Assembly (NCBI GenBank): GCA_025594325.1
Contig: JANHCV010000012.1
Coordinates: forward strand, 806,001 to 870,000
Source: Blastocladiella emersonii ATCC 22665
Lineage: Eukaryota > Blastocladiomycota > Blastocladiomycetes > Blastocladiales > Blastocladiaceae
Direction: 5' to 3'
DNA length: 64,000 bases
Shown one piece after another: positions 20,105 through 28,979 of this stretch. Under the pieces are notes generated by a model. It was not told where the DNA came from. It did no database searches and was given only the letters and a program-made list of their open reading frames with translations. The first letter of the stretch is position 1. Every line of letters begins with the position of its first letter. The position numbers and the translations under genes are program-made.

Positions 20105-20239
20105 AGGCCACGCGACGTGGCTGAGGGGTCTGACCAGCCGATCAGGGCCAAAGTGCGGGACAGCTTCGCAACGCCTCGCTGACGCGACAAGGGCATTAAA
20201 ACGTAGCGAATGAACGCAAAGTGCACTTCACTTGATGCA

Positions 20240-21978
20240 ATGATATCGGCACCTAATGAGCAGCTGAATTCCCGGAGCTCGAGCGATGCGCGCACCGCGA
20301 CACCCCCGCGGTCGCCGCCCTCCCCGGGCCTATCACTTCCGCGATGCGACTCGCCGCCCGCAGGCTTTTCGGTGGATGACGACATGGCCGCCGTTGAGCT
20401 TTTGGCTTCGCGCGGCCCGCTTCAAGCTCAGCTCAGTCCAACTCCGCCTGCTTCGCTCAATCACCACACGCCTGACTTGGCCTCCGCGGCAGCGCCGGCG
20501 TCTCCATCGAACACGGCGCTCGGCAACGGCGACTTTATGCCCGCTTGGCAAACTCGAGTTCAAAGTTCACTCAGCAACAGTCTGCAGCCGTCGCCGCCGC
20601 GACAAGTCTTGGACGGCTACCATTCTCGCCCTGGATCACCCTCATTTTCGCGCGATTCATCTTGCACGATCAGCGACACCGACGACATATCAGGCGTTCC
20701 TTGTCCCGACTCATCCCTTCTCGTTTATCCATCCACCTCGATAGATGGTTCGAACGGGTCTGCATCAGCCGTTCCGCACGCTCCCATGTCGCGGACCACC
20801 GCTACCAGTCCTTCCCTTCATCAACCCGTTTCAACCGCGCCGGCGACGATTTCATCGGCAGCCGCCGCGAGTACAGCTCCTCTGCCGTTTTCTTCCGTTG
20901 CCTGGCACCGACGACCACTCCAGTTGGCGGCCGCTGATCCGTCGACCGGAGCGGTCTATCCCAGGCCGTCAGAAACCATTTCGCAACTCATTCTTGCAGC
21001 ACTCGCTTCGATGCCTGACCGTGTGGCAACCGTGCCTCAGCTTTTTACATGGTTTGTCGACAACCACCCTTACTTTCGATTTGCGAGCGAGAAACAGTGG
21101 AAGGTACGCAATCACCGCGCACAAAAATTAGGTTCGCGGCATAGTTGACACGAGTCAAGGAATGTAGCCAGCCGTTCGCACTACCTTGCAAAATAATCCG
21201 CTGTTCGAGTCCTTTGGCGCGACGCGACTCGAGGGCATGAAATGGAGGGTTCTCGATGCTGAATTGCCTCGGAATTCGCTTAACGCTGCTCCTGTTTTGG
21301 CCATTGCCGCCACGGCTGCATCTGCAGCGGCTGGGACCAGCAGCGCTTACCGTGCACAACTTCCGCCGACTTCTCGCTCACTCGCGTCGCACCACCGTCC
21401 CGCGCTGCCGCCAGAGCTCGCCCCGGCCAGAAAGCGGGCGCGAGGTGCCGACCCGGTTGAGCTCTTTGTCACCGGTCCTGACGGAACAGTGTACCCTAGG
21501 CCCGCCATTTCGAAGGCGGAGCTGATCTGCGCGGCGCTCGCAGCCGCTCCTGATCGCAGTTTGACAACACGCGCAATTTGCGACTGGATTCAAGACCGCT
21601 ACCCGTACTATCGGTTTGGGAAGGTAGATGGGAAACGTGTACGTTTCAGCCGTGTGCTAGTGTCTCCACCTCGCTCGCTGACATGTCGCGCGCGCCGTTC
21701 AGAAAGCCATCGCAGTCACATTGCAGTCTCACTCTGCCTTCCACAACCTTCGAGCCCAGTCGTATGGGAGGGGCGGGCCGGGTCTTTGGACCATCTCGGA
21801 GGCGGACCTTTCTGCCATCTTGCCTTCTCGACCGCCCGCGCAGCGCGAGCAACTACCCACAACGCCCGCAAACGTTATGCCCGCGGCGTCCATGAACATT
21901 GTGCCCGCGGCACCCGTGACCGTTGTGCCTGCGGCGCCCACGAGCGTTGAGGTCGTGTATGTGAGCGACTCTGAATAA
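20240..21978 (+). CDS. Forkhead-like protein F8, two domains, SIM-like tail
   Basis: 536 aa in three exons: 20240-21103, 21168-21638, 21703-21978, all joining in frame. Start 20240 (MISAPNEQ) is shared with F10, whose upstream ATG is closed by a stop; an in-frame ATG at 20210 also exists. The N-terminal motif is PPSPGLSLPRCDSPPAGF. Domain 1: ADPSTGAVYPRP, ETISQLILAALAS, WFVDNHPYFRF, then after the intron PAVRTTLQNNPLF. A linker with ARKRARGADP leads to domain 2: GPDGTVYPRPAISKAEL, DWIQDRYPYYRF, KAIAVTLQSHSAF, LWTISEADLSAIL. The C-terminal 40 residues repeat VMPAA/IVPAA/VVPAA units and end VEVVYVSDSE, which looks like a SUMO-interacting motif (hydrophobic core followed by S-D-S-E). One of the best preserved members. 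Confidence 0.8.
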
Positions 21979-22199
21979 ACTCTTGCTGACTTCAATCCGA
22001 TGAAGACTACCGCCCTCAAACATCAGCCTGTGCCACGCGTGAGCGATCGTGCCGCCTCGACCGCTCCGCTTCTGCGTGGGCGATCACCTTGGAGTTCGGT
22101 CCAACCGCAGATCCGGAAATGCCTGTTTCCAAACCATCATTGGAGTTCGAGAACATGCAAGGTGCGCGTGCAACAATGCCCTACGAAAGGACGCGTCGC

Positions 22200-22211
22200 G
22201 ATATAATGTGA
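22200..22211 (+). promoter_or_regulatory. Shared array promoter motif, gene F9
   Basis: GATATAATGTGA in the context GGACGCGTCGCGATATAA, 126 bp before the ATG. F11 and F12 carry the same variant and the same following CACG-GAT-TGG stretch. Confidence 0.68.
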
Positions 22212-22336
22212 CAGTCACGAGATGTGGCTGGAGCGGCTGGAACCAGTCCCCCAGCCCGCGTCGGCGAAACCTCGAGGCGATCGTTTCTCCCGGAGCCATG
22301 TACGTGCAGCAAATATCACAACGTAACTTATGAACA

Positions 22337-23317
22337 ATGCACCCTCCACTTGGCGCAACTAGCTCAGCAGCTTATCAATGGCCAGGCGCGCGCAAGCAAA
22401 GCGCGAGTCAGCTCTCGCCACCGCGGTCGCCATCGCCTTGCCCGTCGCTTCCGGACTGCGCATCGCCGCCGGTTGGGATATCTGCGGACTGCGTGTCGCT
22501 TGCACCGTGGCCTCCATCGCTCTTTCTTCCCTCGCGCGATTGGGCCGATACTGTGTCAAGCTCCTCTTTCGATCCACCGCTCGATGACAGCGACCGGCTC
22601 CAACCGAGTCCGCTCAGCGTCGCTTACAGCGGTCGTGCGTCACTTGCGGCGCCACATTCGCCGCTCAGTACCCCCGATGTTCGTCAACCCGACGCCGCAG
22701 CGACAGGTCCTTATGCTACCCCTAGCTTGAACGGATCCAGCCGCGAGTCTTCTTCCCCGGCCGCCTTGCTTACTTCAGAAACCGCGTCTCCCACTTCGCA
22801 CCGCGCTTCCGCTTCCCCGCGCCCGCGCACCACCACGCTTAGCTCCGTCCGCAAGCGCCCTTACGCGACCCGTCCACCAGGCCGCCCGACCAAACGCTCG
22901 GCCGAAACCACGGTCACCGACCCCGTCGACGGAACCGTCCACGTGCGCCCTGCCGCGAGCTACCCGCAGCTGATCGCCATGGCGCTCACGGCGGCACCCA
23001 GTCGGCAGCTGACGGTGCGCGAGATCTACCACTGGATCCTGGACCAGTATCCGTTCTATCGGTTCAGCAACGTGGCCAAGGTCCTTGTACGTTCTATCGT
23101 CAATGCACGATCCTCGACTCTGCTGACCCGCGCGCGCGCTGCTTAGAAACAGCTCCAAAAAGGTGCGGTCCGGCACCCGGCCTTCGTTCAGGCTGGGGTT
23201 AAGAAACTCGGTGCGGCAGTGGTGCCAAACAGTCCGGGGATCTGGACCTTCTTGGACGCGGCAAACTTGGCGGAACTCTTGCCCTCGCGCTGCGCGCCTG
23301 TGCCAGACGGCAAGTAG
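22337..23317 (+). CDS. Forkhead-like protein F9, one domain
   Basis: 306 aa, exons 22337-23086 and 23147-23317 with a GTACGT/CTTAG intron. It starts MHPPLGAT (as F11 and F12) and carries SPSPCPSLPDCASPPVGI, a Ser/Pro/Ala linker, a basic segment (SVRKRPYATRPPGRPTKRS, AT-hook-like GRP) and the domain: TDPVDGTVHVRPAASYPQL, REIYHWILDQYPFYRF. The helix 1 region SYPQLIAMAL is close to forkhead SYAxLIxxAL. Exon 2: KQLQKGAVRHPAF, PGIWTFLDAANLAELL, and a short end. Here an Arg-His pair is kept (AVRHP), shifted relative to canonical SIRHN. Confidence 0.8.
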
Positions 23318-23568
23318 GTGTGAGCAACGGCGGCGACTATGCGGGCGCGCAACAAAGAATAGACGCTCCCTCCCTTGCTACGATGATTATTGCGCGGCAG
23401 GATTCGTTTGGCAGCTCGCGAGAGACGATGTGCGACGGGGACGTTGCAGAATTCTTGAGTTCGCGCGTCCTTGTGCTTGAGCCGCTTAGCGAGCGGGTAT
23501 GAATGGAGGGCGAATTTCAACGTTATGTAGGCTCGCGTAGAGACATGTCTCGCACAACGAAGCGTCGC

Positions 23569-23580
23569 GATATCGCGTGA
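23569..23580 (+). promoter_or_regulatory. Shared array promoter motif, gene F10
   Basis: GATATCGCGTGA preceded by GAAGCGTCGC, 121 bp before the F10 ATG. The upstream GAGACATGTCTCGCA is shared with F8. Confidence 0.65.
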
Positions 23581-23700
23581 AAGTCGCGCGAGGTGAGGGA
23601 CCGGACGCCAGACGCGCGAGACGGCTCCACCGCAGGTCGCCTCCTCGGCAATGATACTGTAACGTAGCGAATGAACACAACGCGCGCTTGACTTGGTGCA

Positions 23701-25402
23701 ATGATATCAGCGCCCAACGAGCAGCCGAGTGCATTGAACTCAGGCGCTGGGCGGACCGCGACGGTCTCAAGGTCCCCCTCACCGACCCCGTCACTTCCGC
23801 GATGCAACTCGCCGCCCGCCGGTTTGGCGGTTGGTGATGGCATGGCCGCAGTCGAGCTTTCGAATTCGCGTGGCCTGCCTCAAGCTCAGCTTGCTTCATC
23901 CCCACCTTTTCTGCTCGACGTTCACGCGCCCGACGTGACCTCCGCGGCCGCCCCCGCTTCTCCGTCTCCGTCGGCGCTCAACGATGGTGGTTTCCTGCGT
24001 TCTTGGCAAACTCGAGGTCAAAGTTCGTCCGGCAACGATCCGCAGCCCTTACCATTGCATCGATTCTCGAACGACCACCACTCTCAGCTCGGAGTACCCT
24101 CGTTTTTGCCCCAGTCAACTCGCACGACAAGCGGCAGCGACGACATTCCAGCCGTTCCTGATCCTGCCCCACCTTTTCTTTGCGTGACCGACGATTCGAG
24201 CGTTTCCGCCATGGCCGTTCCTGACATACCCTTGTCGCGGACTCCTGCTGCCAGTCTCTCCAATCGTCCGCCCGTCGTTCCTACACCGGTGCTCAGCCGC
24301 GTGAGCTCAACGGCAGCCGCCGCGAGTACATCTCCCCCGCCGTTCGCTTCCATTGCTTGGCACAAAAGACCACTCGAGCTGGCGGTCGTTGATCCGTCGA
24401 CCGGAACCGTTCACCCTCGGCCGTCGGAGACCATCTCGGGGCTCATTATCGCGGCACTTGCTTCAATGGCCGGCCGCGCGGCGACTCTTCATCAACTCTT
24501 CGCGTGGTTCGTCGAAAACCACCCGTATTTTCGATTTGCTAACGCCAAGCGCTGGCGGGTACGCAATCATCACTGGAAACTGTTCGGTTCCATGGTAAGT
24601 AGGCTGACACGATCGGGGGAGTGTAGGATGCAGTTCGCGCGACATTGCACGGCAACCCGATGTTTGAGTCGTTTGGCGCTACTCGACTCGAACCCATGAA
24701 ATGGAGGGAACTAGCTGCCGACTTGCCTCGCAACTCAGTTGACGCGGCTCCGGTGACTGCAGCTCCGCCGGCCTCAGGAGCAGCTGCCACGGGCGAATCT
24801 CTCCATGCGCACCAAGCGCAACATACTAGGGGCGCTCCTTCGCGCGCGCCGCGCAGCCGTCCCGCTCCGCCATCGGGACTTGTATCATCTGACCCGCCTC
24901 GGAAGCGGGCGCGAGCTTCCGATCCGGTCGAGGCCTTCGTCACTGGCCCTGACGGAACAGTGTACCCTCGGCCCGCCAAGTCGAACGCGCAGCTGATTGG
25001 CGCGGCGCTTGCAGCCGCTACTGATCGCAGTCTGTCGACACGCGCGTTTTACGACTGGATTCAAGACCGCTACCCGTACTATCGGTTCGGGAACGTGGCT
25101 AGGAAACGTGTACGTCCCGCTCTGGTGCATGGTTGTTGCCGCACTCCACTAGACTGACATGTCGCGCCGTACAGAAAGCCATCGCGAAAAGGCTGTATAC
25201 CCATCCTGCCTTCATCAACGTGCGACCCCACACAAGCGGGAAACGCGGACTGGGTGTATGGACCATCTCGGAAGCGGAACTTGCAACAATTCTGCGCTCC
25301 CGACCGCACGTGCAGCACGAGCAACTTCCCGCGGCGTCCGTGAACGCTGTGCCCGTGCCGCCCACGAACTTTGAGGTCGTGTACGCGAGCGACTCTGAAT
25401 AA
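23701..25402 (+). CDS. Forkhead-like protein F10, two domains, SIM-like tail
   Basis: 522 aa, sister of F8. Exons 23701-24558, 24627-25109, 25175-25402, with donors GTACGC and GTACGT and acceptors GTGTAG and TACAG. N-terminal motif: SPSPTPSLPRCNSPPAGL. Domain 1: VDPSTGTVHPRP, FVENHPYFRF, DAVRATLHGNPMF; a linker with PPRKRARASDP; domain 2: GPDGTVYPRPAKSNAQL, DWIQDRYPYYRF, KAIAKRLYTHPAF, VWTISEAELATIL. The tail has fewer VPAA units than F8 and ends FEVVYASDSE, again SIM-like. All exons join in frame. Confidence 0.8.
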
Positions 25403-25634
25403 ATCGCCGCTGTTTCCAATCCGGAGCAATTCCACCGTACACCGCCGTCCGCGGATGGTAGCCTGCGCCGCGCGTGAGCAGCGCGTCGCATTGACCGCTC
25501 CGAGTCTGTGCGGGGTCTCGATCTAGAGGTCTGCCCGAACGTAAAGTCGGGCCGCCTGTTTTAGAACACTGTATTGCCGCTCGGGAGGATCCCCAGGGTA
25601 CGGGTGCGATCACACCTCCGCTCGGACGCGTCGC

Positions 25635-25646
25635 GATATAATGTGA
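25635..25646 (+). promoter_or_regulatory. Shared array promoter motif, gene F11
   Basis: GATATAATGTGA preceded by GGACGCGTCGC, 120 bp before the F11 ATG. Confidence 0.68.
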
Positions 25647-25765
25647 CAATCACGCGATATGGCCCGGGTGGCTGAAACCAGTTGGTCACCGCGTTGGCGA
25701 AAGCATGCAGCAGCACCTTTCTCGGCATCGCTTCCGTAAAGAGCAACTTTGAACGTAGCTTATTA

Positions 25766-26784
25766 ATGATGCAGTACCCACTTGGCGCAACTGAATCAGC
25801 ATCTCTTCAATCGCCGGGCACGCGCGATCACGGCGCTGGTCCGTTTTCGTGGCTGTGGTCGCCCTCGCCCTCGCCTTGCCCGCCGCTTCCAGACTGCACA
25901 TCGCCACCTGCTGGGATACCATTGGACTTTCTGTACCCCGAACCGCAGCCGCCGCCTACTTTCTTCCTCGCTTCACACGACTGGCCCGGTCTGGTCCCGG
26001 CGCCAAGCGTTTCTTTCGTCCCATCGCTCGAATGCAGTGACCCACTTCAATCGAATCCGCTTGGTGCCACGTACCTCGCCCCGTCGCCGCTGCCGCCACC
26101 ACCTTTGCCGTCCAATACCTTCGACGGTTACCAGCCCGGCGCTGCATCAACTGACCCGTCGACGAACCCAATCCCGGCCGGATCAATCCGCGCGCCTTCC
26201 CAACTTGTCTCACAAACCGCGTCCCCCATGTCCCAGCGCACTTCTGCTTCTGCTTCTGCTCCTGCTTCTGCTTCTGCTTCTACACGGCCGCGCACCCCCG
26301 CGCACGGCTCCGTCCGCAAGCGTACGCGAGCGAGCCGCACGAACCGCATGGTTGAGACCTCGGTAACCGATCCCGCCAACGAAACCGTCCACTTGGGCCC
26401 TGCCGCGAGCTACCCGCAGCTGATCGCCCAGGCGTTTGCGGCCACGCCCAGCCGGCAGCTGACGGTGCGCGAGATGTGCGACTGGGTCCAGTCGCGCTAC
26501 CCGTTCTATCGATATCATAACGTGTCCGGCGGGGTTCGGGTACGTCCGATTGACTGACTGGTACCGATCGGCACCTCCCTCATTGACGCACACTCGCGGG
26601 TTGGTTGGGTTGGCAAATGCTCAAGAAAGCCGTGGCCCGGCACCCCGCCTTCGTTCAGGTCGGGACCCAAGTGAGTGGGGCGGTAGAGCAGCCGAACAAC
26701 CCGTGGATCTGGACTATCGTGGCAGAGGACGACCTCACCGAAATCCTGCACTCGCACGCGCTCGCGCGGGGCGAGCAGGGGTGA
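25766..26784 (+). CDS. Forkhead-like protein F11, one domain, shifted acceptor
   Basis: 310 aa by homology with F9 and F12. Exon 1 is 25766-26539: MMQYPLGAT, SPSPSPCPPLPDCTSPPAGI, a linker with a Ser-Ala dipeptide run, a basic segment (SVRKRTRASRTNR) and the domain (TDPANETVHLGPAASYPQL, DWVQSRYPFYRY). Donor GTACGT at 26540. Where F9 and F12 have TAG, this gene has TGG; the only in-frame acceptor is AAG at 26625, giving exon 2 26626-26784 (KAVARHPAFVQVG, WIWTIVAEDDLTEIL). That removes about four residues at the exon start. Also, RP in the pre-domain motif is GP here. Possibly functional with weak splicing, possibly a young pseudogene. Confidence 0.65.
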
Positions 26785-26884
26785 GCGGCGGCCGTCGTCG
26801 GCGTGAGCGTCCGGAAGAATATACGCGTGTGATTGCTCTGATATTGGGGTAGTACTCTCAATACGATGATGCGGGACTCGATCG

Positions 26885-26896
26885 GATATCATGCGA
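26885..26896 (+). promoter_or_regulatory. Array promoter motif of a deleted gene
   Basis: GATATCATGCGA at the position where a two-domain gene would start in the cassette order; only 3' remnants follow. Confidence 0.45.
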
Positions 26897-27029
26897 TTGA
26901 GTGGGACCACGATTCGCGGTGAACGAGCGAGGGGGAGACAAGCCATACACCCCGCGAAGCGTAAACGAGCAAACACGATGAGCGAAGACGCGAGCGAGCG
27001 AACGACGCGAATCCACGCAACGCAAAGGA

Positions 27030-27156
27030 GCGGAGCTTGCACTCTCGACCACCCGCGCAGCACGAGCGACCTCCCGCGGTGCCTGTGATCGTTGTTCCCG
27101 CGCTGTCTGCGCCGCCCACGAACGTTTAAGTCGTGTACGTGAGAGATTCTGAATAA
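27030..27156 (+). pseudogene. Relic of an F8/F10-type gene (3' end only)
   Basis: Matches the last exon of F8: a Arg-Pro-Pro-Ala-Gln-His-like segment, VPA repeats, and the terminal block that in F8 encodes VEVVYVSDSE. Here the Glu codon has become TAA (27127-27129) and a Ser codon has become AGA, followed by the same terminal TAA and the same downstream ACCCTCGCTGATTCCAA. The domains are gone, so about 1.6 kb was deleted relative to the siblings. Confidence 0.7.
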
Positions 27157-27387
27157 ACCCTCGCTGATTCCAACCCGACTCGAACATACCAGAGGCTGCC
27201 GTCCGCGAAGCTCGGCCTGCACCGCGAACGAGCAGCTGCACCGCCTCGAACATCCGTGTAGGCTCACGTCACGCTCTGGAGGTCGGTCCGAACGTAAATC
27301 CAGGGGACTGCTCGATTTCGAAACAACAACAACTCTCGAGAAGGTGAAAGGAGCGGGGCAAACATACCCTGCTCACGGACGCGTCGC

Positions 27388-27399
27388 GATATAATGTGA
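27388..27399 (+). promoter_or_regulatory. Shared array promoter motif, gene F12
   Basis: GATATAATGTGA preceded by GGACGCGTCGC, 138 bp before the F12 ATG. Confidence 0.68.
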
Positions 27400-27536
27400 C
27401 CGTCACGAGATGTGCCCAGGGTGGCTGAAACCGGCCGCTCAGCGCGCGTCAGCGAAACCTTGAGGCACCGCCCTGGGCACCGCCCCTCTCGGAGCCGTAA
27501 CCCGAACGAGAAACACGTCAACGTAGCTTATGAAAG

Positions 27537-28526
27537 ATGCACTCTCTACTTGGTGCAATCGCATCGTCCGCTGCTCATCCATGGCCGAGCACGCGCGGTC
27601 AAGGTGCTGGTCCGCTCTCACCGCCACGGTCGCCCTCGCCCTGCCCGTCGCTTCCGGACTGCGCGTCGCCGCCGGTCGGGATATCGGTCGATTGCATGCC
27701 TCCTGCATCGCCTCCGCCAGCCTTCTTTCTCGATTCGTGCGACTGGCCCGACCCGGCGCCACGCTCATCGTTCGGCTCAGCGCTCGGTTACATCGGCCCG
27801 CATCGACCGTGCCCGCTCGGCGCAGTTTACAGCGCCCCTTCGCCACTTCCAACGCCGCTGTCGCCGCTACATACCCTTGACGCTCATCACTTCGACGCCG
27901 CAGCGGCAGCTGACGCGTCGCCGGTCCCGCAAAGCTTGGACAGATCCAGCCGCGAGCCTTCTTCATCCCCAGCGGCCGCGCCCGTTTCCGAGACCATTTC
28001 CTCGCCCTCACGGCCCGCTCCTACTTCTTCCCCACGGCCGCGCACCACTGGCACCGTCCGCAAGCGTCCCACCACGACCCGCCCCGCCACCCGCGCAGCC
28101 AAACCCTCCACCGCGACCGACCCCGCCGACGGAACCGTGCACTTGCGCCCTGCCGCGAGCTACCCGCAGCTGATCGCCCAGGCGCTCGCGGCCGCACCCA
28201 ACCGGCAGCTGACGGTGCGCGAGATGCTCGACTGGGTCCTGGCTCGGTATCCGTACTATCGGCTCGGCGACGTGGCCAAGGTCCTGGTACGTTCACCACT
28301 CCGGTCTTTGTGGTTGATCCAGCTGACCCGCGCGCGCGCGCTGGCTGCGTAGAAACGGGTCAAAAACGCCGTGGTCCGCCACCCGGCCTTCATCCAGGTC
28401 GGGTTCAGAACCCGCGGCGCGATACGGCTGCCGAACAGCCCGGGGATCTGGACGATCGCGGACGCGGACCTCGCGGAGCTCTTGCCTTCGCGCGGGGCGA
28501 TTGTGCAGGGTGACGAGCAGGTGTGA
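27537..28526 (+). CDS. Forkhead-like protein F12, one domain
   Basis: 307 aa, exons 27537-28286 and 28353-28526 (GTACGT to GCGTAG). Starts MHSLLGAI; shared motif SPSPCPSLPDCASPPVGI; Ala-, Ser- and Pro-rich linker; basic segment TVRKRPTTTRPATR; domain TDPADGTVHLRPAASYPQL, REMLDWVLARYPYYRL, then KRVKNAVVRHPAFIQV, PGIWTIADADLAELL. No defect seen. This is the cleanest one-domain member and a good reference for the family: helix 1 SYPQLI, helix 2 TVREMLDWV, the PYYR turn, and wing IWTI all align with the forkhead fold. Confidence 0.82.
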
Positions 28527-28979
28527 CCCGCCACAGTGACTGCGGGTGCAAAGAATCGACGCTTCTCTCTTGCTACGATGATGATTGCGCGGCACGGTTC
28601 GTTTGGGAGCTCGCGGGAGACGATGCGCGACGCGTACCCGGCGGAGACGTTGCCCTCGCGCGTGCGATCGTGCTGAACGGCGAGCAGCGGCGACGCGGGC
28701 GAGAGGAACAGACGCTCCCTTTCTTGCCATGATCAAAAGTGTGCGGCAGAGACCGCAAGGTCGGTCGTCGCTCGCGCGCGCGCGTTGACGCGTCGCGATA
28801 TCATGTGATGGATCGAGCGGGCCCGCGATTCGCGCACGAGCGAGTGAGAGGGGAAACAAACTATACCATGCGAGACGGGGGACGAGTAGACACAATGTGG
28901 GCGGGGCCGCGACCGCGATCGAGCGGGCGGCCGCGAATCCACGCAACAACAACAAAAAGGGAGCGGGAAGGCACGAAAT
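28527..28979. other. Array end: decayed cassette with orphan promoter motif
   Basis: The first ~150 bases repeat the spacer behind F9 (TTGCTACGATGATNATTGCGC, TCGTTTGG-AGCTCGCG-GAGACGATG). GATATCATGTGA preceded by TTGACGCGTCGC lies at 28797-28808, but no forkhead-like gene follows; the kinase gene ends at 28980. It marks the start of a fourth cassette that was lost. Confidence 0.6.
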
